A DNA stretch of 64,000 bases from Macrotis lagotis (taxonomy: Eukaryota > Chordata > Mammalia > Peramelemorphia > Peramelidae), in contig NC_133661.1 of assembly GCF_037893015.1 (NCBI RefSeq), positions 246,522,116 to 246,586,115 of the forward strand, given 5' to 3'. Shown here piece after piece: positions 47,357 to 58,978 of the stretch. Below the pieces are notes generated by a model. It saw nothing but the letters and a program-made list of their open reading frames with translations. It was not told the DNA's origin and did no database searches. Every line of letters starts with the position of its first letter. Position 1 is the first letter of the stretch. A program made the translations under genes and the position numbers.

Positions 47357-47577
47357 TAGGTGGTAAAATGGAGAGAATGCTTGTCAAGAAGACTCCTCTT
47401 CATGAGTTCAAATCCAACCTATGTGACCTAGAGCAAGTCATTTAATCCTGTTTGCCTTAATTCCTTGTCTATCAAATGAGCTGGAGAAATAAACCACTCC
47501 AGTGTTCTTGCCAAGAAAACTCCAAATGGGGTCATAAAGGGTTGGTAACAACTGAAAAATGATTCAACAATAACAAA
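47357..47577 (+). repeat. long-form marsupial SINE
   Basis: TTCAAATCCAACCTATGTGA, GAGCTGGAGAAATAAACCAC, AACTCCAAATGGGGTCATAA and AACTGAAAAATGATTCAACA. Confidence 0.85.
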
Positions 47578-48135
47578 TATCCCTGCTCAGATTATTATTT
47601 ATATCAAAAAAGGCTCTTTCCTAGTCCTCATCTACAAAATTCCTACCTATCTTTTGACATGCAACTAAAATACCATCCTTTTCATAAACCTCATCATTCT
47701 AGAATCATTTTTCATTCAGTAGATACATAATCCTTTGTTTCTATTGAATATGCTTTATTTTGTATTATAATTTTCATGTTTCATGTGCCCCTTCTAGCCT
47801 AAAAGCTCCATGAGGACAGAGAGTGTGACTTTTTAAATTTTTAGATTTCTTTTGCACCTCTAATTCAATATGCTTATTGAATTAAATTGTGTCAAATCAA
47901 TTCAAATAGAAAATTAAGATAAATAACCAGCATGTAAGATAAGATGTGATAAGTATCATTACAGGGATATAAAAATTGCTTTAGAAATTTAGAGAAAGAA
48001 GAACATTTCTAATGGGGAAGATCAGGGAATGTTTTTGAAGTGGCATTTAGGTTGATCTTTGTTGGTTGGATGGGATTTTAACAAGCAGAGATTTGAGGAG
48101 GTCATTCCAGATGGAGGGAATAGTATGGGTATCTT
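47578..48135. repeat. L2-like remnants
   Basis: 47600-47890 and 47940-48135 carry L2-like phrases (AAAAGCTCCATGAGGACAGA; GAGGAGGTCATTCCAGATGG). No coding potential. Confidence 0.5.
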
Positions 48136-48186
48136 TATTTGTCCTCTAAATTAATAGTCTCTCAACTAATGTTCATCCTAATCTTT

Positions 48187-48334
48187 TTTTTTTTTTTTTT
48201 GGCAAGGCAATGGGGTCAAATGACTTGTCCAAAGTTACATAGCTAAGTAAATATTAAGTGTCTGAGGCTGAATTTGAACTCAGGTCCTCCTGACTCAAGG
48301 GTCAGTGATCTATCCACTGTGCCACCTAATTCCT
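48187..48334 (-). repeat. short-form SINE next to the L1 insertion point
   Basis: Poly(T), GGCAAGGCAATGGGGTCAAA, GATCTATCCACTGTGCCACC. Near-identical 16-bp flanks (GTTCATCCTAATCTTT at 48171 and GTTCCTCTTAATCTTT at 48335) fit its duplication. The L1 below inserted at the very end of the right copy. Confidence 0.9.
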
Positions 48335-48949
48335 GTTCCTCTTAATCTTTAAAAATAATGAAGAGACTTCCAGGGTGGAGTCAAGATGGTGGTGCAAAGC
48401 TAACAAGCTTCCAGACAGATCCCACCAAAAAAAAAAAGAGAAGATTCAAAGTTTTCAACTGCAGACCTTGTGGAGGCTCTTCAGAGGAAGAAAAGTCTAG
48501 GAGGTAGGAGATCAGGGAAAGCCAGCAAGAGGCTTTTAGCCAAAGTGCAATCCAGGTCCCAACATCTTAATAATAATAATAACAGAGGTCCTGGCAGTTG
48601 GATAGCAAGCCAGCAGGGAGGATCCCAACCCTAAACAAAGTCTGAACCCAGAAACACCAGAGTAAAAGACAGGACTGGGTCAGGAACAATCCTCTGTTAA
48701 GTCAAAACATGGACATAAAGGTGGAAAAAATAAACCTCTGCAAAGGCAAGGTCTGGACTGCATAGGCAACATCTTGGCCAACAACAAGCCACAGATCAGA
48801 CCCTAGCCCCAGAAAAATAAAAACTTGGATCTATACTCGATATACCCCAGGAGCAGAACTATAACACAAAAGCTGAACAAAAAATCTAAAAGAGCACTCA
48901 CTATAGAAAAATACTTCACAGATAAAGATGACAGAATGCTATATCTGAA

Positions 48950-49830
48950 GAAGAAAGCTGTGAAACATCATTCATGGGAGAAATATCAAAGCAATCTATA
49001 AATTGGACTGGAATACAAAAGCTCATCGAAGAGCTTAAAAAAGAATTTAAAAACCAAAGAAGAGAGGAAGAAGAAAAATGGAAAAAAGGAAATGAAAGTC
49101 ATACAGGAAAATTGTGAAAAGTTGACCAGAGAATTAATTCAACGCCTTTAAAAAAGGAAACACAAATGGTAATTGAAGAAAATAAAATCCTAAAAACTAG
49201 AACTGAATAGTTAGAAACCAATGAATCTATAGGACTACAAGATTCCATCAAACAAAATAAAAAGGCTGAAAAAATTCAAGAAAATATAAAGTAAAAAAAA
49301 AACATATTATAAAGTACCTTCTGGGGAAAACAGATCCAGGAAAGACAATCTACCAATCATTGGGCTACTAGAAAGCCTGGACCAACAGAAGAACCTGGAA
49401 AAGATCATGCAGGAAATTATAAGAGAAAACTGCCTCAATCTACTAGAACAGGATAACATTATAACAATTGAAAGAATCCACAGAACCCCCTCCAGAAAGA
49501 GACCCCAAGATAAAAACTCCAAGAGCTGTAATAGCCAAATTCTAGAACCCTCAAATAAAAGAGAGAATATTACAAACAGCAAAAAGAAAACAATTCAAAT
49601 ACAAAGGGAACACAATCAGACTAACACAGGACCTATCAGCCTCAATAATGAAGGACTGGAAGAACTGGAATAACATATTTTGGAGAGCTAAGGACCTGGG
49701 ATTACAATGTATTGCCTGGCACAATTCAACATATATTGTCAGGGGAAAAGATGGATGTTCAATGAAAGACAGGCCTTTCAGAATTTCCTGACACAAAGAC
49801 CAGAACTGAACAGAGAATTCAATTGCCAAA
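48950..49830 (+). pseudogene. L1 ORF1 remnant
   Basis: Reading frames encode a Lys/Glu-rich coiled-coil-like part, then the conserved ORF1 C-terminal region (open at 49407-49673: ENCLNLLEQDNIITIERIHR). ORF1 proteins are RNA-binding chaperones of the L1 particle. Frame breaks before and after show it is not functional. Confidence 0.75.
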
Positions 49831-49859
49831 TACAGGACTGAAGTTACATAAAAAGGGTA

Positions 49860-49945
49860 AATGAATCTACAGGACTACAAGATTCCATCAAACAAAATAA
49901 AAAGCTGAAAAAACTCAAGAAAATATAAAAACCTTCTAGGGAAAA
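49860..49945 (+). repeat. duplicated ORF1 segment in L1
   Basis: TGAATCTACAGGACTACAAG onward repeats 49225-49330 nearly exactly (GATTCCATCAAACAAAATAA, CAAGAAAATATAAA, GGGAAAACAG). About 80 bases of ORF1 5' sequence are thus copied after the ORF1 end. Confidence 0.85.
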
Positions 49946-50379
49946 CAGAAAAAAAGGGATTGAAAAAACAAAACTGTTTTAAACAAATGTTCGTCCCTAA
50001 AAGGGAAGATATAACAATTTTATCTCCTTAGAACTTTACTTCTTTAAGGATAATTAGAGATTAGAATATAATTGAAGAGAATGAACTAAGGGATATAGGT
50101 TTAATTGGATCTTGTCCCTCAATTGAAGAGGTTAAAGATCACATCACTATGTTTGAGATAAAAATTCCTGAAAAAAGCAGGAGTGTTAACTTTAACTTAA
50201 GTATCTCATTACACTCTGACTGGCTTTGATCACAAGCACCTTGTCTAATGAAAGCATCTTAAGCTACAAGGACCTGGGACAGTGTCTCTATTACTTTACA
50301 ATCATTTGTAAAGTTCTCAGTGAGACCTCCAGAGCCTCCCAGATCAACAAATTGGGTATGCAACTTAAAAAAAGCTAGA

Positions 50380-52800
50380 AAAAGAACAAATTAACCACCC
50401 CCAATTAAATATCAAACTAAAAATTCTGAAAATCAAGGGAGAGATTAATAAAAATAGAAAGCAAAAAGGTCATTGATCTCATAAATAAATCTGACTTGGT
50501 TTTAAGAAAAAGTCAATAGAATAGACAAACCTCTGGTTAATCTTTAAAAAAAGAGAGAAGATAACCAAATAACTAGTTTGAAAAGGGCGAACTAACCACC
50601 AATTAGGAAGAAATTAAAGAGATAATTAGGAGCTACTTTGCCAAATTGTATGCCAATAAATTGGACAACTTGAGTGAAATGGATGAACATTTAAAAAAAA
50701 TACAAACTGCCCAGATTAACAGAAGAGGAAATAAATTACTTAAATAACCCCATTCAAAAAAAAGAAATTGAAGAAACCATCAATAAACTCCCTAAGAAAA
50801 AGTCTCCAGGTCCAGACGGATTTACAAGTGAATTCTACCAAACATTTAAGGAAAAAATTAATTTCTATTCTATATAAACTATTCTTAAAAATAGGAGAGG
50901 AAGGAGTTCTACCAAACTCCTTTTATGACACCAACATGGTGCTGATACCTAAACCAGGAAGAACCAAAAACTGACAAAATTATAGACCAATCTCCCTAAT
51001 GAATATTGATGCAAAAATCTTAAATAAAATTTTAGCAATGAGACTATGGCAAGTTATTACCATGATAATACACCAGGTTCAGGTTGGATTTATACCAACT
51101 AGGCAGGGTTGGTTCAACATTAGAAAAACACTCAACATAATTAAACATATCAACAGTAAAACCAGCAGAAACCATATGCTGAAAAAGCCTTTGATAAAAT
51201 ACACATCATTCCTTTTAAAAACACTAGAAAGTATAGGAATAAATGGAGTTTTCCATAAAGCAATAAATAGTATCTATCTAAAACATCAACAAATATTATA
51301 TTTAATGGGAATAAACTTGGAGCATTTCCAATAAATTCAGGGTTGAAACAAGGATGCCCACTATCACCATTACTATTCAATATAGTATTAGAAATGCTAG
51401 CAGCAGCAATAAGAGAAGAAAAAGAAATTGAAGAAATCAGAATAGGCAATGAGGAAACAAAACTTTCACTCTTTGCAGATGATAGGATGCTATACCTAGA
51501 GAATCCAAAAAAATCATCTAAAAAACTCCTTGAAACAATTAAATTCGGCAAAGTAGCAGGATATAAAATAAACCCACATAAATCACCAGCATTTCTATAT
51601 ATGAGCAACAAAACCTAAGATCAAGAGATAGAAAGAGAAATTCCATTTAAAATAATTGTAGATAACATTAAATACTTGGGAATCTACCTCCCAAGACAAA
51701 CCCAGAAATTGTATGAATGCAATTATAAAGCTCTCCTCACTCAAAGTCAGTTCTAAATAATTGGAAAAATATCAAATGATCATGGTTAGGTGGAGCTAAT
51801 ATAATAAAAATGGCAATTCTATTCAAATTAAATTACTTATTCAGTGCTATACCAATCAAACTACCAAATAAATATTTTACCAAGCTAGAAAAAATAGCAG
51901 CAAAAGTCATCTGTAGCAACAAAAGGGCAAGAATAATAAGGGAACTGATGAAAAAAATGTTAAGGAAGGTGACCCAGCTCTATCAGATCTAAAACTATAC
52001 TATAAGCAGCAGTCATCAAAACTGCCTGGTACCAGTTAAGAAATAGAGTAATGGATTGGTGGATTAGGATAGGTTCAAAAGAAAATGCAGTAAATGACTA
52101 CAGTAATCTTCTATTTCACAAACCCAAAGACATCAGCCTCCAGGATAAGAACTCACTATTTGACAAAAATTATTGGGAAAACTGGAAAATAGTATGGCAA
52201 AAGCTAGGCATAAATCCACATCTCACACCCTATACCAAAATAAGGTCAAAATAGGTACAGGGTTTAGACATAAAGAGTGATACCATAGAGAAATTAATGG
52301 ACCAAAAATATTCTATCTGATCTATGGAAAAGGGATAAATTTATTATCAAAGAAGAATTAGAGCACATTATAAACTTCAAAATGAATAATTTTGACTATA
52401 TTAAATTAAAAAGTTTTGCACTGAAAAACCAATGCTGCCAAAATAGAAGAAAAGCAGAAAGTTGGGAAACAATCTTTACAACCAGGAGCTCTGATAAAGG
52501 TCTCATTTCTAAAATATATAGAGAATTGCATCAAATTTATAAGGTCACAAGTCATTCCCCAATTGATAAATGGTCAAAGGATATGAACGGACAGTTTTCA
52601 AACAAAGATATTAATGCTATATATAAGCATATGAAAAACTCCAAATCACTATTGAATAGAGAAATGGAAATTAAAATAACAATGAGGTATCATCTCACAC
52701 CTATTAGATTAGCCCAGATGAGAAAAAGGGAAGACGATCAGTGTTGGAGAGGTGGGAGGATTGGGACATTGATGCATTGCTGGTGAAATTGTGAATGGAT
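50380..52800 (+). pseudogene. L1 ORF2 remnant (linker, RT, C-terminal domain)
   Basis: ORF2 normally encodes endonuclease, reverse transcriptase and a cysteine-rich C-terminus for target-primed insertion. Here the linker and RT are spread over several frames. The catalytic-region FADD is visible at 51343-51618 ([12 protein letters not shown]), and the C-terminus at 52382-52786 includes NRREMEIKITMRYHLTPIRL-like sequence (residues vary) and a WRGGRIGTLMHCW motif with one cysteine lost. Many stops. Confidence 0.8.
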
Positions 52801-53524
52801 CCAATCTTTCTGGAGAGCAATATGGAACTATGCCCAAAGAGCAATAAAACTATTCATATCCTTTGACCCAGCAATTCAAATTCTAGGACTATATCCAGAA
52901 GAAATTATAAAAAATGGAAAAAGTCCTACATGTTCCAAAAATATTTATAGCAGCCCTTTTTGTAGTGGCAAAGAATTGGAAATCGATTGGATGCCCATCA
53001 ATTGGGGAATGGCTAAATAACTTATGGCACATGAATACTATAAATTGCTAATGTTCTATAAGAAACAATAAATGGTCGAACTCTAGAGAATCATGGAATG
53101 ACTTAAGGGTCTGATGCTGAGCAAAGGGAGTAGAGCCAAGAACACAATTTACACATCAACAATTTGAGAGAACAACCTTGATGGAAGCAATCCCTCTCTG
53201 CAGTCCAGAGAGCTCGGGCAACTATATTTGACAGATTGTGGACTATATTGTTCCCAAGCAGAGGAAGAAAAACAAAACGAAACAAAATACACAGAAAAAA
53301 CCCACCCCTACCAAATCTGATGAACACTTTGTAAAAATTACCTTTCACCTATCTCTTTCCTTAATCCTAATTCCTCATGCCCAAAACTACTAATTTGTAA
53401 ATATGTTTAACAAAATATGTATGTAAAATGCTAACCTGACTATTCCCAACTGAGAGGAGAGGGGTGGGAAGGGAGGCTGGAGGGAAACTTTGTAACTTGG
53501 AAATATACATGTACAGATGGATAT

Positions 53525-53630
53525 AAAAAAATAAATGAATGAATGAATGAATGAATGAGCGAACAAACAAACAAATAAATAAATACACAGATAAATAAAT
53601 AAATAAATAAATAAATAATTAGATAAATGA
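53525..53630. repeat. (AATG)n/(AAAT)n/(AAAC)n tract at L1 3' end
   Basis: The expanded poly(A)-derived tetranucleotide tail of the L1 proper: ATGAATGAATGA units, then AACAAACAAAC and AAATAAATAAAT. It marks the junction between L1 and the transduced segment. Confidence 0.93.
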
Positions 53631-53631
53631 A

Positions 53632-53844
53632 ATTTTAATGAAGGAGACCTCACCTGCAACCTTTGGACCACTCCAGACAGTGAGACACTTGGCTCCCACA
53701 AATCCCCATGGCCTGGATTGCCAATCAACACAAGCCTGGCACCATGGCCATTTGACCACCTAGCTGATATTAGTCAGGTGCAAAGCTTTGGTTCTTTCTA
53801 ACTAGCTGGTTCTTTCCTTTGAAATAAAGTTGTTTAAGCAGAAA
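53632..53844 (+). other. 3' transduced flanking sequence
   Basis: Non-L1 sequence (from GGAGACCTCACCTGCAACC to TTTCCTTTGAAATAAAG) with its own AATAAA at 53823-53828, a cleavage point about 13 bases later, a short A tail, and then the right copy of the L1 duplication. This is the layout expected when L1 transcription reads through its own weak poly(A) site to a downstream one. Confidence 0.8.
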
Positions 53845-54400
53845 AAAAATAATGAAGAGATGTTATACTTGCAATAAACTATGAAGCCAAGCAAATTCAC
53901 ATAGCTTAGTATTGTTATCAGATATAACTTATTAATATGCTTCATCATATTTAAGTATAAATACAAAATAGTTAATGTAACACTTTTATTGAGCAAAGCC
54001 AAAATAATATATTTCCTTATCTAATAACTATAAAATTATATCAATGATGATAAAAATACATCAGTTCAAATCTTGCCTCAGGTATCCTTACCTGTAAAAT
54101 GAGGAGTTTGGGCTCAATGTACTCTCCAATGCCTTCTAGCTCTAAATTTATGATTTGTAATGGTTTTCTCTGTCTGACTAGATATCTAGATAATCTAGTC
54201 TCCTTCTATACCATGTTTCAAGAGATAATTTTGTTTCCTCTGCCATGTTGTAGATCCCCAAATATAGATCTTCCTTCTTGACTTCAATGAAAGGATAATA
54301 TGCTAAAGTTCATGTAATGGAATATAAGTTAGAAAGTACCATTTCTCTTTTCTGAAGGAATTTACCAGATCTAGTTAAGGTCTTGCCATCACCATGCAAA

Positions 54401-54415
54401 CCAGTAGGGGGAGTC
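54401..54415 (+). promoter_or_regulatory. CTCF-like motif
   Basis: CCAGTAGGGGGAGTC, the same core and orientation as the site near 3202. Confidence 0.35.
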
Positions 54416-54803
54416 TTGTTTCTTTCTATACTATGTTCTTCGTTCCCAGTTATAGTCGCTTCTTAGTTTTCAATTTTTTACATAATATATTAAGCTGAAA
54501 CTGCTGGTTAAATAAACTTACTACTAGAGAGAAAACTCAGTATAGGAGAGGACAAATGCAATAAGCATTTAAATGCATAAAATAAATAAGATCATGGTTT
54601 AGGCCCTTAGGATGCAAAGGTAAAATAAAAAAAAATAATTATAAGTTACAAAGTATTCATATCAAACTTTCTGTCAAACTGATCCCTCCATTTGAGAAAC
54701 AACTTATCTAAGTTCAAAATTTCTTCCTCAGGTAGGGCATGAAGTCATGACTTTTTTTAGTCACAATTCTCCATAACTATGTACTGAGTTATTAGTTGAC
54801 ATA

Positions 54804-54810
<7 letters not shown>

Positions 54811-54838
<28 letters not shown>
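54811..54838. repeat. (TG)n microsatellite
   Basis: A short perfect TG tract. Confidence 0.95.
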
Positions 54839-54840
<2 letters not shown>

Positions 54841-55412
54841 AGTACTTTACAAAAACCCTACATAAATTCCAGTCGTTGTTATTATTAGAGGATTAATGAT
54901 GTGCCCCAATTCAGAGTACCAGCAAACTTAGAAATTCTTGAACTATTGATGTTTCTACATTTGATTTACTTGATACAATGTAACTGCATCTCTGGTATGT
55001 GAGTCTCAAAGCACAGAACAAAGGGGAGAGGGGACTCAATTTTTTCTCTAGATGGGTACTACAGAACTAGAGAGGAAGGAATTAACGATTATGGGACATC
55101 TCATCCTCCTTTATCAGAAGCTCTCTGCAATAACTTATACAATTAGACCAGTGCCTACTTGATTTCTTCTAAGAAGTGAATGAAGAAAGAGAGAGAGAAA
55201 ACATACAGGAAAGTCTCATTTGACTTCTACCCACCCTGTCTTTATCTTTTTTTTGCCTCCAGATTAGGCCTTATATATATCCAGACAGAACATGATTAGT
55301 GGTCAGATGGGGAGACTGGAATGATAAAAATAATTATAAGATTTAGATCACGGAAGGGATTTTAGTTATCATATCATCTGTACACCATATTTTATAGATA
55401 ATATATCTTAAG

Positions 55413-55569
55413 GGGAAGAAGGTAAGTGGTGCAATGGATAGAGCACCAGCCCTGGAGTCAGGAGGACCAGGGTTCAAATGTGACCTCAGACACTTAATAA
55501 TTGCTTAGCTGTGTGACCGTGGGCAAGTCACTTAACCCCATTGCCTTAAATAAATGAAAAAATGAAAAA
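55413..55569 (+). repeat. short-form marsupial SINE
   Basis: AAGTGGTGCAATGGATAGAG, CCTGGAGTCAGGAGGACC, CTTAATAATTGCTTAGCTGT, then an A-rich tail. Confidence 0.92.
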
Positions 55570-55782
55570 AGTTACTGATACTATAATTTAAGCACTGAGA
55601 GAAAGCAACTTTCCTAAATTTACAAAGACAAAAAGCAGAAGACACAGGATCAAAATCCAGGCCTCTGATTCAATCTCACTTTCACCTTCTGTCTTCTTAA
55701 TATTTCCTATTTAACTTATGCATAAACAAAGAATAAAGCTTCTCGTTCTATCATTCATGGTCAAAAACATATGGAAATAGAA

Positions 55783-55947
55783 GTAAAATATGGTAGAAAG
55801 AACCCTGGATTTGGAGTAAAAAAAATACCTAAGTGTAAATCTTGCTGTATCTTTACAAATAACTTTATTTCTCTAGAGCTTGTTTTCTTTATTTGTAAAA
55901 TGAGGGCATTGGACCTTTAAAGTCTCCCAGCTCTATAATTCCATGAA
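55783..55947 (+). repeat. MIR
   Basis: GAACCCTGGATTTGGAGTAA, GTAAAATGAGGGCATTGGAC and CTCCCAGCTCTATAATTCCA. Confidence 0.72.
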
Positions 55948-55994
55948 CTTGTGAACCATTACTAAAATTTACTAATTAATGTGAAATCAGTAAA

Positions 55995-57230
55995 TGTGGA
56001 CTTCCATTTAAGATGGTGATGTGAAAATTCTAAGAGGAGCCCAGCTCTCCCACATGAATACTTCAGCAAAGGTCTTAAAAGGAGCATCAGATCAAATAAT
56101 GACCAAGAAATTCAAAGAAAACCAATGAGTAAATTCAGTGATACAAAATGAACCACAAACCTGCTCTTTGGTTCCTACATTTTAATGGCCTTTTATGATC
56201 TCTTTGAAGTTGAAGTTTGTTTTGCTTTATAACAACTCCTTGTTAAATGTACTCTATTCCAACCCCCCACCCCCACCCCATACACACTTTCCCTGGTCTG
56301 CCATGTCTCAGAGTTATCAGAAGAAATGGAAGCTCAGGTAATTGGGGATAGGATTTAAAAGAGTTAGACCACCTTATCCAAGAGACAGGAGATGATAGAG
56401 AACATCTCTGGCACAACTATTTTAAAGAAGAAAAAAATGTTTGAATATGATATTCTTAATACAAAAGATAAAGACTTGCAAACAAGAATAAGATCCTGAA
56501 AAAAGATAAGTATAATTATATAGGAGTAAATGGATTTTTAGTAGAATAGTGAACTTTTAGTATTCCTGATAAAAAGATCAGAGTTCAGTAGAAACCTGGA
56601 AATGTAAGTACAGGTGTTAAGAGCAATCTAAAAAGATAAATATATTCAAGCAGCTGGAAGGGACAAAACAAAGAAGTGCTTACATTCTAATAAATGGAAA
56701 GAGATAAATGTTGCTACCAAATTCTGATGTCTTTAAGGGTTAAAGTCAGAGTTAAATAAAGGAAACACAGGGCCTATATGTGATTTTGTTCTGTTTCCTT
56801 TAAAAAAGTAAAGTAAAGGAAGTGGAAACAAAATTCACTAGGAAAGGAATGAGGAAGAAGAAAATATTTCACATAAAAGGAATGATGAGAAGATGATATT
56901 CAAACACAAAGGGGTGGAGAGAATATATTATGACTTTACTTATAAGAATAAAAAAAATAAAGGAAGGAATATATAATAAACTTCATAACAATATATAATT
57001 TTTTTCTTATTTTCTTGCAGACAAATAGAGATATGGCAGAAAAGGGAAAGTAAGGGGAGGAATAGTTTATATTTAAAAAAGGAATAGTCATAAGCAAAAC
57101 AAGCTTCAACTTCAGAGAGATAACAAAAGGCCATTAAAATATAAGAAACAAAGTAGATTTGGACCTTGGTGAAGAAAGGAAAATGAGAAGAGTAAGAAAA
57201 GATGGAACAATGGAGAGTAGGAAAGAGAAA
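55995..57230. repeat. rearranged LINE-like region with inverted repeat arms
   Basis: 55998-56150 looks like an L1/HAL1-style leader (ACTTCCATTTAAGATGGTGA). Arms at 56156-56310 and 57021-57160 are reverse complements with scattered differences (CATTTTAATGGCCTTTTATG against GGCCATTAAAAT and so on), with about 710 bases between them. No coding frame is preserved. Exact family not identified. Confidence 0.55.
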
Positions 57231-58766
57231 TAATAAACATTTAAATAAAACCTACTATGTGTAAAAGGCAAAGAGTAGGGGTTCATATTCACAGCCCACA
57301 GATCAGATTCCTTTTCCCCCCCCTTTCTTCCTCTTCTATGTAAACAGGGAAAGTGGCGGGGGGGGAAAGTATGAGGTTATAATATTTGTTTGTTATAATT
57401 AAGGCTTGACCAATGATGGTGTGTTTCTAGAGCATATACAGTGTACTTTGTCTGATGAGAGTCCAGGTAGATGAATTTGGGAGCCCGTTTCTAGATTAAT
57501 GAAATGACATGAAGTAGATGAGCTCTAGTCCCTAATTTGAAAAGTGACATTCTGTTAATGGTCCTGTCATCCCACAGCTAGAATTAAGATATCGAAAAAT
57601 TAACTGTCCATAATAAGTCTTGTTTTTCATTGACATGCTGCTAAGAGAGATATGCTATGTCTCTAAATAGAGAGGCCTTAGTTTTTCTCATCTAGGCTGA
57701 TATATGGCCTATGAATATGAAGCTCAGTTCTTTGTCTCTTTGTGTCTGTTCTTTCCTGTTTGTAAGTAAGAGAGTTTTGGAAACAGTTAATACCAGAGTT
57801 AATATCAGAGTCCCAGAAAATGGTGAGGATGATGCAGTGACCTGTCTAACCTAGCATAGACCTAATGCACTAAAGGAAGAGAAACAATGATTCTTTCATC
57901 CAGCTATTATACTATATTTGAAGTGAATATAGTGATATGAATGCTGGTAGCAAATGCTTTAAGTGTGAGTTCACTCTTCCCAGGGACTGTGGTGAAGTGT
58001 GTAATGCCCCACTCCCCAACCAGGAGAAGGGATGTAATTTTGTCATTCCTGTTCTTGCCATATCTTCTTAGTAAAAATCTCTTTTAAAAAGTTTATTGAT
58101 ATTAATTGATAAAATGATATTGAGTTGCTAATCACTGATGGCTAACATCAGAGAGAACACAAGCATGGGGACTGGACCTAATAGCATTAGAGAGTCACTT
58201 CAGCTCCTCAAGAGTACATTAAAATCCTGATGAAGAGATGTCACCAGTCCAGCTCTAGGAACACAATTTTTGGATTGACTTCTACAAATCCCAATGTATG
58301 ATTTAAGAGAGTAAATCCAATCTCTTGCAAATATGGAAATTAGGGAGAAGATTAATTATTTCCCATGTAAAGGGAGGTCTGTGATTCAAAGCCATGGTCT
58401 CTTTTTTTCCCCCAGGGTGAAAAATTCACTTTTATTGGATTAGGGGAATGAATTAATGTTTCAATAAAAGTCAGTTATGTATTGGTCAGTGATTTAATAA
58501 TAGGGTGGTTCTTTTCTTCTGTAACTGCAGAATGAATTTAGATCATAAGATCATAAGATTGAAAGCTGTAAGAAGCCTTAGAGGTCATCTAGTCCTGGGG
58601 AGAGGTTGGACTTTCAAGGGCATTATCACTGTCTTATGGGTTTACAAAAATCCTTAGGCTGTCAAATTTTACCAACTGCACAATTTGTATTTAAAACATT
58701 TAGTACATTAACTTAAGAGTTTGAAAAGAATTAAGGCTATGAAATTGCAGGTCTCATCACCTATTT
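57231..58766. other. intergenic, no gene seen
   Basis: AT-rich sequence. Possible MIR scrap at 58545-58600 (AGAAGCCTTAGAGGTCATCT). Nothing else recognised. Confidence 0.45.
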
Positions 58767-58771
58767 GACAT

Positions 58772-58772
<1 letters not shown>

Positions 58773-58836
<64 letters not shown>
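58773..58836. repeat. (TC)n microsatellite
   Basis: A tract of about 64 bases with one CCC interruption, at the poly(T) side of the SINE below. Confidence 0.97.
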
Positions 58837-58838
<2 letters not shown>

Positions 58839-58978
58839 AGTTTTTGCAAGGCAGTGGGGTTAAGTGGCTTGCCCAAGGCCACACAGCTAGGTAATTATTA
58901 AGTAGCTGAGGCTGGATTTAAACTCAGGTACTCCTGACTCCAGGGCCAGTGCTCTATCCACTGCACCGCCTAGCTGCC
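58837..58978 (-). repeat. short-form SINE flanked by CT-rich duplication
   Basis: TTGCAAGGCAGTGGGGTTAA ... CACTGCACCGCCTAGCTGCC. The flank ACATGGTCTCTCTCTCTCT occurs at 58768 and again at 58979. The left copy has expanded into the (TC)n tract. Confidence 0.93.

Larger units (their letters stand above)
48367..53844 (+). mobile_element. L1 retrotransposon, degraded, with 3' transduced segment
   Basis: Starts with the L1 leader (GGAGTCAAGATGGTGGTGCA). The ORF1 region is at about 48950-49830 with broken frames. The ORF2 part starts only at the linker (about 50380). The RT region follows in pieces: KSPGPDG-type motif near 50800, [18 protein letters not shown] (50768-50974), [19 protein letters not shown] and [12 protein letters not shown] (51343-51618; D in place of the usual MIV context). 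The C-terminal Cys region is at 52382-52786. No endonuclease domain is recognisable between ORF1 and the linker. The 16-bp duplication AAAAATAATGAAGAGA (48351-48366 and 53845-53860) encloses the L1 plus about 210 bp of unrelated sequence. Confidence 0.9.
53861..55412. other. intergenic
   Basis: No gene recognised. 54055-54160 is a MIR-like remnant, a CTCF-like motif is at 54401-54415, and a (TG)n is at about 54811-54838. Confidence 0.5.

Noticed and set aside
54099..54281. 60-codon frame
   Set aside because: It overlaps a MIR-like remnant and has no protein resemblance.
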